The notes beneath the pieces were generated by a model. The model saw nothing but the letters and a program-made list of their open reading frames with translations, had not been told where the DNA came from and did not search any database. Shown here one piece after another: positions 17,743 to 27,500 of a stretch of DNA of 64,000 nucleotides (within the stretch, counting starts at the first letter, position 1; each line of letters begins with the position of its first letter). Position numbers and translations under genes: made by a program. The DNA is taken from positions 260,501-324,500 of the forward strand of contig CANMGU010000002.1 in assembly GCA_947497455.1 (NCBI GenBank), given 5' to 3'. Source of the DNA: an uncultured Sphingomonadaceae bacterium. GTDB lineage: Bacteria > Pseudomonadota > Alphaproteobacteria > Sphingomonadales > Sphingomonadaceae.

Positions 17743-19674
17743 ATGCCAGGTCCAAAAACACCGCTTCTGGATACAGTATCATTACCAGCGGATCTGAGGA
17801 AATTGAAACCCGAGCAGCTGCGGCAATTTGCTGATGAACTGCGTGCTGAAGTCATTGACACTGTCTCTGTCACTGGCGGTCATCTCGGTGCCGGACTGGG
17901 TGTGGTCGAGCTCACCGCAGCCATCCATTATGTATTCAACACGCCCGAAGATCGCCTGATCTGGGATGTCGGACATCAATGCTATCCACATAAAATCATC
18001 ACCGGGCGACGCGACCGCATACGCACCTTGCGTCAAGGTGGTGGACTATCCGGCTTCACCAAGCGCAGCGAAAGCGAATATGATCCGTTTGGCGCCGCGC
18101 ATAGCTCTACCTCAATCAGCGCAGCTCTGGGGTTTGCGGTTGCCAATAAAATGGCGGGCAAACCGGGTCGCGGGATTGCAGTTATTGGCGACGGCGCGAT
18201 GAGCGCTGGCATGGCCTATGAAGCGATGAATAATGCGCAAGCGGCTGGCAACCGACTGGTGGTCATTCTCAACGATAATGACATGTCGATCGCACCGCCC
18301 GTGGGCGGCCTGTCCGGCTATCTGGCGCGGCTGGTTTCCTCCAGCGAATATCTCGGCATCCGCAAATTTGCCAGCAAAGTGACCGCCAAGCTATCTCGCC
18401 GCGTGCACAAGGCGACCGCCAAAGCGGAGGAATATGCTCGCGGCATGGCGATGGGCGGTACGTTGTTCGAAGAGTTGGGATTTTACTATGTCGGGCCGAT
18501 TGACGGCCATGATATGGAGCAATTGATCCCGGTTCTCGAAAATGTCCGCGACAATGCTGAAGGGCCGGTTCTGATCCATTGTGTCACGGAAAAGGGCAAA
18601 GGCTATAAATATGCCGAAGAGGCGGCCGACAAATATCACGGCGTTGCCAAATTTGACGTGGTCTCCGGCAAACAGGACAAGGGCCCGGGTGGCGGACCGC
18701 CAGCCTATCAGAATGTCTTTGGCGAAACCTTGGCCAAGCTGGCAGACAAAGACCCGCGTATTTGCGCCATTACCGCGGCGATGCCGTCAGGCACTGGCGT
18801 CGACAAGTTTGCGCAGGCCCATCCGGACCGCGCTTTTGACGTCGGTATTGCTGAACAGCATGGCGTGACTTTCGCAGCCGGTTTGGCTGCGCAGGGTATG
18901 CGACCTTTTGCAGCTATCTATTCGACCTTCCTGCAGCGCGCCTATGATCAGGTGGTCCATGACGTCGCGATCCAGAACCTACCGGTACGCTTTGCGATTG
19001 ATCGCGCTGGACTGGTTGGCGCAGACGGGAGTACCCACGCGGGCAGCTTTGACATTACTTATCTCGCGACCTTGCCCAATATGGTAGTGATGGCGGCATC
19101 GGATGAAGCGGAATTGGCCCATATGACCTACACCGCTGTAGAATATGACGAGGGTCCGATTGCATTCCGCTATCCACGCGGCAATGGCACTGGCGTAGAG
19201 ATTCCGGAACAGCTCGAAAAGCTTGAAATCGGCAAAGGGCGTATCGTGCGCGAAGGCAGCAAGGTTGCCATATTGTCGCTCGGTGCGCGTCTCGGCGAGG
19301 CGCTGAAAGCCGCCGACCGTCTCGATGCCAAGGGTCTCAGCACCACAGTGGCCGATCTGCGCTTTGCCAAACCACTGGATGAAGACTTGATCCGCAAATT
19401 GCTGACCACCCATGAAGTGGCGGTAACTGTCGAAGAAGCCGCTGTTGGCGGCCTCGGCGCGCATGTCTTGACCTTGGCATCCGACACGGGCCTGACCGAT
19501 GCGGGTCTCAAAATCCGCACCATGCGCTTGCCGGATGTGTTTCAGGATCAGGACAAACCCGACCTGCAATATGCCGAAGCTGGACTGGATGCCGATGGTA
19601 TTGTCGAAACAGTGCTAAAGGCACTGCGCCACAATAGCGCCAGCGTGGAACAGGAAACCGGCGCGCGGGCTTAA
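17743..19674 (+). CDS. dxs: 1-deoxy-D-xylulose-5-phosphate synthase
   Basis: TPP-dependent enzyme that condenses pyruvate with glyceraldehyde 3-phosphate in the first step of the MEP isoprenoid pathway. The length of 643 residues is typical. Seen: [40 protein letters not shown], the TPP motif [17 protein letters not shown], the [16 protein letters not shown] glutamate motif, and RYPRGNG. AGGGAG stands before the ATG. The second repeat element starts at the base after its TAA. Isoprenoids made here also feed carotenoids, a substrate class of the oxygenase encoded at 23.9 kb. Confidence 0.98.
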   Translation: MPGPKTPLLDTVSLPADLRKLKPEQLRQFADELRAEVIDTVSVTGGHLGAGLGVVELTAAIHYVFNTPEDRLIWDVGHQCYPHKIITGRRDRIRTLRQGGGLSGFTKRSESEYDPFGAAHSSTSISAALGFAVANKMAGKPGRGIAVIGDGAMSAGMAYEAMNNAQAAGNRLVVILNDNDMSIAPPVGGLSGYLARLVSSSEYLGIRKFASKVTAKLSRRVHKATAKAEEYARGMAMGGTLFEELGFYYVGPIDGHDMEQLIPVLENVRDNAEGPVLIHCVTEKGKGYKYAEEAADKYHGVAKFDVVSGKQDKGPGGGPPAYQNVFGETLAKLADKDPRICAITAAMPSGTGVDKFAQAHPDRAFDVGIAEQHGVTFAAGLAAQGMRPFAAIYSTFLQRAYDQVVHDVAIQNLPVRFAIDRAGLVGADGSTHAGSFDITYLATLPNMVVMAASDEAELAHMTYTAVEYDEGPIAFRYPRGNGTGVEIPEQLEKLEIGKGRIVREGSKVAILSLGARLGEALKAADRLDAKGLSTTVADLRFAKPLDEDLIRKLLTTHEVAVTVEEAAVGGLGAHVLTLASDTGLTDAGLKIRTMRLPDVFQDQDKPDLQYAEAGLDADGIVETVLKALRHNSASVEQETGARA

Positions 19675-19884
19675 TTTATTGGACCTCAAGCGCCGGGCGC
19701 GGGCATTCGCCCGCTTGGCTATCCCATATAAGCTCGGGCGCGCAGTCGCGCTTGCCTCCGCTTTGCGTCTGACTGGTGGCAACCTAGAAGTGATCCGACC
19801 GAGCGCAGCGAGGCAAGGCCGACTGGCCGCCGCGCCTTATGGCGCGCAGCCAAGGACACAGATGTGCCCGCCCGGCGCCTGAGG
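19675..19884 (+). repeat. MITE-like inverted-repeat element, copy 2
   Basis: Second copy of the element found after merC, again beginning TTTATT at the base right after a stop codon (dxs TAA). Left end CCTCAAGCGCCGGGC is answered by GCCCGGCGCCTGAGG ending at 19884. Interior features shared with copy 1 include GGGCGCGCAGTCGCGCTTGCC and CGCGCCTTATGGCGCG. It lies between the convergent dxs and protease genes. A 67-codon open frame across it is a by-product of the repeat and should not be called a gene. Confidence 0.75.
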
Positions 19885-19899
19885 TAAAAAAGAATCCCG

Positions 19900-22233
19900 C
19901 TAAAACTTCAGCTGAAACCGCACGGCAGCACCAAAGTCATCGTTGAGCGCTTCAAAATGCCCTGGCTCTTGCCGCCAGAACAGGTTCGTATTCAAATAGC
20001 CGCCCCAGAGCGGGGTTGCATAAGCGAGTTCGCTCACCAGTTCTCGGCCTTGCGGGGCGAGATTCAGAGTTCTCTGGCCAAATTCGGTCTGCAGGGTTTC
20101 ATAGCTGTAACCCACCGGAAGATTGAGGTTCAATCCGCCAGATGACACGCGCAGCGGCCGTGCAAAGCGGAAGGCGATCTGGTCGGACGTGCTGAATAGA
20201 CCCGCCTTGCTCACATCAGCCGCAAAGCTCGAGGTCTTGAGCGTCCCGCCGGTGACTAAGCTGGCGCTGTCAATTTGGGTCCAGCCCTGACGCCAGCTTG
20301 CTCCAGCGCGCCAGCCACTGCCGATGTCATAAGCTGCGCGGCCATCGACGAACCAGCTTTGCGCGCCTCGCGCGCCGATTGCATTAACAAATCGCGAGCC
20401 TAAACTTGTATCGTCTTCACCGAGCCAATTGGCCGCAATGCTGAGCGATGCAGCACCGATTTTGCGATCAATCGCCAAGCCGAAGCCGCTAAACTGATAA
20501 CGCTCAAGGTCCGCTCCGGTTAGCTCATCCAAACGATTTTCATCAGAATCCAGCCGAGCGGTTCCACTTTCCGCACTTGCGGTCAGTCCGAAGCCAGCAA
20601 TCTCTTTGCGCAGCGCGAGAGCGCTTTTTGCCTGCCCGGTAAAGCCGCGTTCGCTAGTCGGTGTTGGTGCCACGAGAAATGCAGGCGCACGGGCGCCTTG
20701 CATCTGCGCGACCAGACCACTGGAACTGCGCCGAAATCCGAACGCTACTTTTGTGTTTGGCGACACTTGCGTCATCACGGACGCTGCCAGCATCCGCGCT
20801 TTACGAGCGTTACTGTCCGATAGTGTGAGATTATCGCGGCCGAAAATTCCGACAGGCGTGCGTGCGATATTCACGGCTATCTGAACACCAGCGCTAGATG
20901 CGGTCATATTGCGCCGATCACCGCGCAAGGCCCCAGTGAGCTTATATTCCGGTACAGCAACTTTCAAATCATGCGCCAGGTTCAGCGCAAACGCCCGGTC
21001 AAAACCGTCCAATATCACCGCACCGACATTCTGCCCCTGTAGCGCTGCGTCGCCCATGGCGGTTGATGTCTGACCACCGGTATCGGTGAGATCGACAGCA
21101 ATCTTGCTGCCCGCCAATGCGGTCTGACCCTGAGGTTGAAAGGCAGCGGCAATATCAAGGACGCCGCGGCCATAGATTGCATCAGTCCCGGCGGCACCGG
21201 CATCGCGCGCGCTGGTCAGCAACAGGTCGACAATCTGCGCACCTGTCAAATTGGGAAAAGCTTGCGCGAGCAAGGCAACAGCTCCGGAAACCTGCGGGGC
21301 GGAGAAGGATGTACCGCTCCACAGAAATGCGGTTCCGGCATTATCGTCCGCCTGCACACGTTCGCCCAATGCGGATAGGAAATTGGCAGACTGCGCACCG
21401 GCACGGTTGCTGAACGAGGAGATATTCTCGCTCGCACCAACCGACCCTGCAATGATCACATGGCCGCTACCACTATCAGCTATGCCAGCAGCAAAACCGT
21501 CCGGTGTCGCCGCGCCGTCATTGCCCGCGGAGACAACCACCACCACGCCAGCGGCAGCCGCATTGGAAATGGCGTTGCGAACCGTGTTGGATATATCGGG
21601 GCCGCCGAGGGAAATATTCACCACCCGTGCACCGCTCGCCCGTGCCTGATTGATTGCCGCGGCAATAGCGCCGCTGGCATGGCTGCACCCGTCGTCATCA
21701 GGATCATCGGGGTCATCCATGGCGCAGGTGCCGGGGCTATCCGTACGCAGGACCAGAATATCGCTGTCAAAAGCAATGCCATGGACATCGACATCATTTT
21801 TGCCGGCCGCCGCTACGGATGCGACAGCAGAACCGTGACCGCCTTCATCGCCAATTCCGCGACTTCCAGCAAAATCCTGGCTATCGGGATGAATTCGGCC
21901 GGTAAATTCCGCACTGTTGGGATTAATACCGCTATCGATCACACCAATGATGATTCCCTCTCCTGTCGCACCAGCATCATAGGCGTCAATCGCGCCATGC
22001 TGCGATGGGCCATCGGAGCGACGAAATTCCGCGGTATCAAAGGATGGCGGAGTTGGCGTCGGGGTCGGTGCAGGTGTCGGGGTAGGTGTGGGTGTTGGAG
22101 TAGGCGTTGGAGCAGCTGGCGGCGTCGGTGTTGAGGTCGTGCGCGAACCGCCGCCGCCACAAGCTGAGAGCAGGACCAACGGCAATAATGCTGTTCCCAA
22201 AAAATAGCTGCGACCCAACCGATATTTCGCCAT
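19900..22233 (-). CDS. Subtilisin-type serine protease, lipoprotein/autotransporter-like
   Basis: A 777-residue exported S8 protease. The N-terminal signal ends in LLSAC (C25), a lipobox, followed by GGGG and a long Thr-Pro linker (about 36-63). The catalytic triad is D100 (IGVIDSG), H133 (GGHGSAVAS) and S309 (SGTSFSAP), with oxyanion N238 (SAGNDG). The C-terminal 270 or so residues are strand-rich and end FGAAVRFQLKF, an outer-membrane barrel-type terminus. The layout recalls the lipidated protease autotransporters SphB1 and NalP. ATG 22233 is chosen because GGGGAAG precedes it; an upstream ATG at 22272 would add 13 hydrophilic residues before the signal. Confidence 0.88.
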   Translation of the reverse strand: MAKYRLGRSYFLGTALLPLVLLSACGGGGSRTTSTPTPPAAPTPTPTPTPTPTPAPTPTPTPPSFDTAEFRRSDGPSQHGAIDAYDAGATGEGIIIGVIDSGINPNSAEFTGRIHPDSQDFAGSRGIGDEGGHGSAVASVAAAGKNDVDVHGIAFDSDILVLRTDSPGTCAMDDPDDPDDDGCSHASGAIAAAINQARASGARVVNISLGGPDISNTVRNAISNAAAAGVVVVVSAGNDGAATPDGFAAGIADSGSGHVIIAGSVGASENISSFSNRAGAQSANFLSALGERVQADDNAGTAFLWSGTSFSAPQVSGAVALLAQAFPNLTGAQIVDLLLTSARDAGAAGTDAIYGRGVLDIAAAFQPQGQTALAGSKIAVDLTDTGGQTSTAMGDAALQGQNVGAVILDGFDRAFALNLAHDLKVAVPEYKLTGALRGDRRNMTASSAGVQIAVNIARTPVGIFGRDNLTLSDSNARKARMLAASVMTQVSPNTKVAFGFRRSSSGLVAQMQGARAPAFLVAPTPTSERGFTGQAKSALALRKEIAGFGLTASAESGTARLDSDENRLDELTGADLERYQFSGFGLAIDRKIGAASLSIAANWLGEDDTSLGSRFVNAIGARGAQSWFVDGRAAYDIGSGWRAGASWRQGWTQIDSASLVTGGTLKTSSFAADVSKAGLFSTSDQIAFRFARPLRVSSGGLNLNLPVGYSYETLQTEFGQRTLNLAPQGRELVSELAYATPLWGGYLNTNLFWRQEPGHFEALNDDFGAAVRFQLKF

Positions 22234-22344
22234 GTTACGCACTTCCCCGATTACACGCCAATGTATAAGCACTCCGCCCTTACCGACAGCTTAACATCGA
22301 TCAGTGCTTGCCCGAACGCGGCGGAGTGATTAGGCGCTTCGACC

Positions 22345-23001
22345 ATGCCACCGGAATTTTCTCATGTCGATCACTGGATATTCGATCTGGATAATGTGCT
22401 TTATCCGGCCGAATGTGATCTCTTCTCCCTCATCGACATCAAGATGGGCGAATATATTGCCCGAGCTCTTGACTGCGATCCTGTTAAAGCGCGCAAAGTA
22501 CAGAAAAATTATTTCCATGATCATGGCACCACGCTGGCCGGACTGATGCATCATCATGACACCGACCCGCAGGATTTCCTCGATTATGTTCATGATATCG
22601 ACATGAGCCGCCTGTCCCGCGCCCCGGAATTGCATCGCGCCATTGCCGCCCTACCCGGCGAGAAACTGGTCTTCACCAATGGTGACCGGCCTTATGCAGA
22701 GCGGGTGTTGGACAATCGGGGTCTTGGCGGACTATTTGACCAGATTCATGACGTTCTAGCTACGGATCTGGTTCCGAAGCCGGAAAAAGCCGCCTATCAT
22801 AGTCTGATCAGCGGCACCGGCATTGATCCGAAACGCTCTTTATTTGTCGAAGATATGGCGCGTAATTTGCGTCCGGCGAAAGATTTGGGCATGACCACTA
22901 TCTGGGTCAATACCGGTTCGGAATGGGGCGCGCGCGATCATGCTCCGGACTATATCGACCATGAAATTACCGACTTGGAAAGCTGGATCACCAATTTGTA
23001 A
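22345..23001 (+). CDS. Pyrimidine 5'-nucleotidase (HAD superfamily, SDT1-like)
   Basis: A 218-residue HAD-fold phosphatase. Motif I is seen as WIFDLDNVLYP, motif II as VFTNGD, the lysine in VPKPEKAAYH, and motif IV as LFVEDMARNL. The DNVLYP variant marks the pyrimidine 5'-nucleotidase/SDT1-PHM8 branch, which dephosphorylates UMP/CMP-type monophosphates. It lies 39 bp upstream of dapD on the same strand and may share its transcript. Confidence 0.9.
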   Translation: MPPEFSHVDHWIFDLDNVLYPAECDLFSLIDIKMGEYIARALDCDPVKARKVQKNYFHDHGTTLAGLMHHHDTDPQDFLDYVHDIDMSRLSRAPELHRAIAALPGEKLVFTNGDRPYAERVLDNRGLGGLFDQIHDVLATDLVPKPEKAAYHSLISGTGIDPKRSLFVEDMARNLRPAKDLGMTTIWVNTGSEWGARDHAPDYIDHEITDLESWITNL

Positions 23002-23040
23002 CCGGGCTAACCTCTCATCGAACAGGGAAGAAACATCGCT

Positions 23041-23877
23041 ATGACGACCGAATTGCAGACCGCCATTGAAGACGCTTGGGAAAAGCGTGAATCGCTGAGC
23101 ATCACCAGCCAGGGCCCGGAGCGCGATGCCGTCAATGCCGCGCTCGCCAGCCTCGACAACGGCACCGCCCGTGTAGCCGAAAAACAGGGCGATGCATGGA
23201 TCGTCAACCAATGGCTGAAAAAAGCGGTGTTGCTGTCCTTTCGCCTCAATGACAATCAGATTATCGAAGGCCCGGGCGGCGCAAACCACTGGGACAAGGT
23301 CCCAAGCAAATTTGCCGATTGGGGTGAAAACCGCTTCCGCGAAGCCGGATTTCGTGCTGTGCCCGGAGCGGTCGTCCGCCACGGTTCGCATATCGGCCGC
23401 AATACCGTGCTGATGCCAAGCTTTGTCAATATCGGTGCCTTTGTCGACGAAGGCACAATGGTGGATACGTGGGCAACGGTGGGCAGCTGCGCGCAAATTG
23501 GCAAGAATGTCCACATTTCCGGCGGTGCTGGAATTGGCGGCGTGCTCGAACCTTTGCAAGCTGGCCCGGTGATTATCGAGGACGGCGCCTTTATCGGCGC
23601 GCGCAGCGAAGTGGCCGAAGGCGTGCATGTAGGCGAGGGCGCTGTGCTCTCCATGGGAGTTTATCTCGGCGCATCGACCAAGATAATCGACCGGGTGACC
23701 GGCAAGGTCCACATTGGTAAGGTACCGCCTTATGCTGTGGTTGTGCCCGGCGCGACCCCGCCCAAGGCCAATATTGATGGCGTTCCCGGCCCATCACTAT
23801 ATTGCGCGGTCATCGTCAAGACGGTCGATGCAAAGACGCGGTCCAAGACCGGGATCAATGAACTCTTGAGGGACTGA
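23041..23877 (+). CDS. dapD: Tetrahydrodipicolinate N-succinyltransferase
   Basis: Lysine/diaminopimelate pathway enzyme that transfers succinyl from succinyl-CoA to tetrahydrodipicolinate. Its 278 residues are the standard length. The left-handed beta-helix hexapeptide repeats are obvious from about residue 105 ([58 protein letters not shown]), followed by PPYAVVVPG. Its TGA overlaps the ATG of the carotenoid oxygenase gene (TGATG), which suggests coupled translation. Confidence 0.98.
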   Translation: MTTELQTAIEDAWEKRESLSITSQGPERDAVNAALASLDNGTARVAEKQGDAWIVNQWLKKAVLLSFRLNDNQIIEGPGGANHWDKVPSKFADWGENRFREAGFRAVPGAVVRHGSHIGRNTVLMPSFVNIGAFVDEGTMVDTWATVGSCAQIGKNVHISGGAGIGGVLEPLQAGPVIIEDGAFIGARSEVAEGVHVGEGAVLSMGVYLGASTKIIDRVTGKVHIGKVPPYAVVVPGATPPKANIDGVPGPSLYCAVIVKTVDAKTRSKTGINELLRD

Positions 23878-25340
23878 TGAACAAAGCGGTGAACCAGATC
23901 AAAACTACATTGCGGGCAAATGACCACCCCTATCGCAATGGCGCCTGGACACCGGTTTTTGAAGAGCTGGACACCGACCAGCTTGATATCATCGGAACAA
24001 TCCCGGCGGACATAGACGGCATATATGTCCGCAACACTGAAAATCCGGTGCATGACAGCATCGGCCGCTATCATCCCTTTGACGGCGATGGCATGATCCA
24101 CACCTTGCGGATCAGGGATGGCAAGGCCAGCTATCGCAATCGCTTTGTCCGCACCGAAGGTTTTGAAGCGGAGCAGAAGGCGGGCGAACCTCTATGGGTC
24201 GGCATCATGGGCAGGCCCAGCGATTCCAAACGGCCCGGCTGGGGCGCCCATGGCAGCGTGAAGGACAGCAGCTCGACCGATGTTGTTGTTCATGCCGGAA
24301 AAATCCTCTCTACCTTCTACCAATGCGGCGAAGGCTATCAGCTTGATCCGGAAACATTGGAAACGCTGGGCACCGCCGACTGGGTGCCGGAAGATGGCAT
24401 TTCCGCTCACCCCAAGGTGGATGAGAAAACTGGCGAGCTGTTATTCTTTAACTACAGCACCAAGGCGCCCTATCTCCATTATGGTGTGGTCGGCCCGGAT
24501 GATAAGCTGAAGCATTTCATTCCGGTCGAATTGCCCGGCGCGCGCCTGCCGCATGACATGGCCTTCAGTGAGAATTATGCGATTTTCAACGACTGTCCGC
24601 TCTATTGGAAGCCGGAGTTGATCGAACAGAATCTCTATGTGCCCTCCTATCACCCCGACGAGCCGACACGGTTCGGGATAATCCCACGCATGGGACAACC
24701 GGAAGACATAAAATGGTTCGAGGCCAAGCCAACCTATGTGCTGCACTGGGCCAATGCCTTTGAAGACGGCGACGAGCTGGTGCTCGACGGCTATTTCCAG
24801 AACCAGCCGGTGCCTAAGCCCCTGACCGATTTCCCCGCGGGCTATGAAAGCATGGGTGCGAGTATTGACCTGCATAGTTTTCAGCCCGAGCTGCATCGCT
24901 GGCGGTTCAATCTGAAAACCGGGGAAACACGGGAAGAAACGCTTTTTGACGACTATCCGGTCGAGTTCGGCATGTTCAATCAGCAAGTGGCGGGCGGGCC
25001 CTACCGCTATGTCTATAGTGTTACCGGTCATCCTGGCTGGTTCCTGTTTAACGGTGTGGTCAAGCATGATCTGGAAACCGGCACGGCGGAACGGTTCTAT
25101 TTTGGCGATGACCGTTTTGGTTCGGAAGCGCCATTCATTCCGCGCAAAAATGCAAGTTCAGAAGATGATGGCTATCTGATCAGCTTCATCACCGACATGG
25201 CGCAGGATCGCAGCGAGTGCATCATTGTCGATGCCAAAGACATCGCGGCTGGCCCGGTCTGTACGATCATCCTGCCGCATCGGATCAGCAGCGGCACCCA
25301 TGCGACATGGGCTGATGCGGGGCAGATTGGGGCAGTCTAA
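23877..25340 (+). CDS. Carotenoid cleavage dioxygenase family protein
   Basis: Non-haem iron oxygenase of 487 residues that cleaves a C=C bond of a carotenoid, apocarotenoid or stilbene-like substrate. The four iron-binding histidines of the family can be placed in AHPK, PHDMAF, HWANAFEDGDE and GTHATWAD, along with RYHPFDGDGMIHTLRI near the N-terminus. It overlaps the dapD stop by one base. The closest functional group (apocarotenoid oxygenase, lignostilbene dioxygenase) cannot be fixed without alignment. A small hairpin (CTCTCC/GGAGAG) follows at about 25346-25361, before the convergent ruvB. Confidence 0.93.
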   Translation: MNKAVNQIKTTLRANDHPYRNGAWTPVFEELDTDQLDIIGTIPADIDGIYVRNTENPVHDSIGRYHPFDGDGMIHTLRIRDGKASYRNRFVRTEGFEAEQKAGEPLWVGIMGRPSDSKRPGWGAHGSVKDSSSTDVVVHAGKILSTFYQCGEGYQLDPETLETLGTADWVPEDGISAHPKVDEKTGELLFFNYSTKAPYLHYGVVGPDDKLKHFIPVELPGARLPHDMAFSENYAIFNDCPLYWKPELIEQNLYVPSYHPDEPTRFGIIPRMGQPEDIKWFEAKPTYVLHWANAFEDGDELVLDGYFQNQPVPKPLTDFPAGYESMGASIDLHSFQPELHRWRFNLKTGETREETLFDDYPVEFGMFNQQVAGGPYRYVYSVTGHPGWFLFNGVVKHDLETGTAERFYFGDDRFGSEAPFIPRKNASSEDDGYLISFITDMAQDRSECIIVDAKDIAAGPVCTIILPHRISSGTHATWADAGQIGAV

Positions 25341-25369
25341 CTCCTCTCCCTCAAGGAGAGAGGGTTGAG

Positions 25370-26410
25370 TCAATCAAATAGCTGTCCATCCACTTCCTTA
25401 CCCGGTGGCGGCTTCAGCCCCAGATGCTGCCAGCCACGATCATTGAGCGCGCGGCCTCTCGCGGTGCGGGCAACCAGACCGAGTTGAATGAGATAGGGCT
25501 CGATCACTTCTTCAATCGTATCGCGCGGTTCGCTCAAACCCGCCGCCAGCGTTTCGACACCGACTGGGCCGCCCTTGTAAATATCGGCAATCATATGAAG
25601 ATAGCGGCGATCCATAGCGTCAAGGCCGATGCTGTCCACCTCCAGCCTCGTCAGCGAGGCATCGGCGGTCTTCTGATCGACCGTAGCGGTGCCGGAAACA
25701 TTGGCGAAATCGCGAACCCGGCGGAGCAGGCGACCAGCGATACGCGGGGTTCCTCGCGCGCGTCTCGCGACTTCGGTAGCACCATCGGGCGCGATATCGA
25801 GACCGAGCAGTTTCGCGGCGCGGTGGACAACTTTTTCCAGTTCCTCGGTGGTATAAAAGTTCAGCCGCACCGGTATCCCGAAACGGTCGCGCAGCGGCGT
25901 GGTGAGCAACCCCTGTCGTGTCGTCGCGCCGATCAGAGTGAATTGCGGCAGATCAATCCGCACGCTGCGTGCCGATGGTCCTTCACCAATGATCAGGTCG
26001 AGCGCGCGATCCTCCATCGCCGGATAGAGCACTTCCTCGACCACCGGATTGAGCCGGTGAATCTCGTCGATAAAAAGCACATCGCCTTCCTCAAGGTTCG
26101 TCAGCAGTGCGGCGAGATCACCGGATTTGGCAATGACCGGCCCGGAGGTGGCGCGAAAACCGACGCCCAGTTCACGCGCGATAATCTGCGCCAGCGTGGT
26201 TTTGCCGAGACCCGGCGGGCCAAAAAACAGCGTGTGGTCCAGCGCCTCACTGCGGCTTTTCGCAGCTTCGATAAACACGCGCAGATTGGACCGCGCCGCT
26301 TCCTGCCCGATAAATTCGTCGAGCGATTTGGGACGCAACGCGGCGTCGATGTCTTCGACTTTGCGTTCGGGATCGGAGAGGCGGTCAGGGTCGGTCATGT
26401 CACTCGTCAT
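25370..26410 (-). CDS. ruvB: Holliday junction branch migration helicase RuvB
   Basis: Hexameric AAA+ motor that works with RuvA on Holliday junctions. 346 residues, with Walker [11 protein letters not shown], Walker [10 protein letters not shown], sensor ATTRQGLL and the C-terminal winged helix ([14 protein letters not shown]). It is the last gene of the ruv run but is separated from ruvA by a zinc-ribbon membrane protein gene and an inverted repeat, so it may rely on its own promoter. Confidence 0.98.
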   Translation of the reverse strand: MTSDMTDPDRLSDPERKVEDIDAALRPKSLDEFIGQEAARSNLRVFIEAAKSRSEALDHTLFFGPPGLGKTTLAQIIARELGVGFRATSGPVIAKSGDLAALLTNLEEGDVLFIDEIHRLNPVVEEVLYPAMEDRALDLIIGEGPSARSVRIDLPQFTLIGATTRQGLLTTPLRDRFGIPVRLNFYTTEELEKVVHRAAKLLGLDIAPDGATEVARRARGTPRIAGRLLRRVRDFANVSGTATVDQKTADASLTRLEVDSIGLDAMDRRYLHMIADIYKGGPVGVETLAAGLSEPRDTIEEVIEPYLIQLGLVARTARGRALNDRGWQHLGLKPPPGKEVDGQLFD

Positions 26411-26494
26411 GCTGAACTCGTTTCAGCATCTCGGGAGAAATGGCAAGGGGTTTGGGTGTGTGCGAGGGATCCTGAAACAAGTTCAGGATGACGA
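26404..26494. repeat. REP-like inverted repeat upstream of ruvB
   Basis: Two arms of about 27 bases in inverted orientation: TCGTCATGCTGAACTCG at 26404 and, on the other strand, TCGTCATCCTGAACTTG from 26494. Each arm is itself a small palindrome (GCTGAA/TTCAGC and CCTGAA/TTCAGG). It overlaps the first codons of ruvB. Repeats with this sequence are widespread in sphingomonad genomes, from memory. Confidence 0.7.
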
Positions 26495-26520
26495 TGGTGG
26501 GGCAGAAACTGAGGTGACTG

Positions 26521-26841
26521 CTAACCATTAACCGCTTTCGATACTGTCAAATCCGCTCCACATTTGGAACATCTTGTTTCCGACCAAGGTGCAGCATAGT
26601 CGATGCCCAGAAACCCACCCGATATCCTTATAAAAACGTTCTTTCCACATTTGTTGCACCTGAAAAGAAACTGACTTGCCATATAGAACACTACACAACT
26701 GATAAATATCACTTCTACAAAGAAGCTGGATAATTCTGCAACGGCAATGACGAAGAATAGTATAAATAAGATCGGGAAAAAGGAAGTGATGAAAACATTC
26801 GCCTTTCGGGCCGTTGACCATGAACGGGGATCAATACTCAC
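26521..26841 (-). CDS. Small membrane protein with C-terminal zinc ribbon
   Basis: A 106-residue protein not recognised as a named family. Two adjacent hydrophobic helices (about 17-57) are followed by a four-cysteine zinc-ribbon-like end: CNKCG and CSKCG, about 27 residues apart. It begins with GTG that overlaps the ruvA stop (GTGA), so it is translationally coupled to ruvA. Base use is clearly A+T-richer than the flanking ruv genes, which suggests a later arrival. It interrupts the usual ruvA-ruvB order. Function unknown. Confidence 0.7.
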   Translation of the reverse strand: MSIDPRSWSTARKANVFITSFFPILFILFFVIAVAELSSFFVEVIFISCVVFYMASQFLFRCNKCGKNVFIRISGGFLGIDYAAPWSETRCSKCGADLTVSKAVNG

Positions 26842-27443
26842 TTCGCCGCCTTTTTCAGCGCCAGCCGCACCAGCGCATCCAACGTCACGCCATCACCCGC
26901 CTCGGCATCTGCCGCCGCGACCGCTGCACTCGCCTCCGCCGGTTTGAAGCCCAGATTTTGGAGCGCGCTGACCGCATCGGCGCTGTTATTCGACGGCGCA
27001 TGGATCGCGCCGCCGCTGCCTACAATCGGGTCGGTCGCGATGCCGCCGACCTTGTCCTTCAGTTCGTTGACAATGCGCAGCGCCAGTTTCGGCCCCACAC
27101 CATTGGCTCGCGCGACCATCGCCTTATCGCCGGTCGCCACGGCGCGGGAAATCTCTGCTGTTTCCAGCGCGGAGAGGATCGCCAGCGCGACCTTGCCGCC
27201 GACGCCCTGTACCGAGATTAGCAGCCGGAACCAGTCGCGCTCCGACCCGCTGGCAAAACCCATCAGGCGCATGTCGGTCTCGCTGACCTGCATTTCGGTA
27301 TAGATGGTCGCGCCGTCGCCGACGCCGCCAATCGCAGTGATAGTCCGCGACGAGGCAAAGACCAGATAGCCGACGCCGTTCACATCCAGCACGATATTGT
27401 CGGTGCCGATTTCGTCGATAATGCCGGTGAGTTTTGCAATCAT
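26838..27443 (-). CDS. ruvA: Holliday junction DNA helicase subunit RuvA
   Basis: Tetrameric junction-binding partner of RuvB. 201 residues, with [31 protein letters not shown] (domain I), the helix-hairpin-helix regions [17 protein letters not shown] and [19 protein letters not shown], and a C-terminal RuvB-contact domain ([17 protein letters not shown]). It follows ruvC by 57 bp on the minus strand. Confidence 0.97.
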   Translation of the reverse strand: MIAKLTGIIDEIGTDNIVLDVNGVGYLVFASSRTITAIGGVGDGATIYTEMQVSETDMRLMGFASGSERDWFRLLISVQGVGGKVALAILSALETAEISRAVATGDKAMVARANGVGPKLALRIVNELKDKVGGIATDPIVGSGGAIHAPSNNSADAVSALQNLGFKPAEASAAVAAADAEAGDGVTLDALVRLALKKAAK

Positions 27444-27500
27444 GATAGTGTTTTAGCGCGACTGGCGAATCTGTCGAGTTTTTGTTTTGTTCTTTTTTTC

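Noticed and set aside
19679..19882. Open frame of 67 codons after dxs (Arg/Ala-rich)
   Set aside because: It lies wholly inside the inverted-repeat element. Its text is the kind of spurious hypothetical protein that repeated elements produce, and it has no ribosome binding site.
21970..22140. Thr-Pro linker of the protease as a phase-variable tandem repeat
   Set aside because: The repeat is imperfect at the DNA level, so slippage-driven switching is unlikely.
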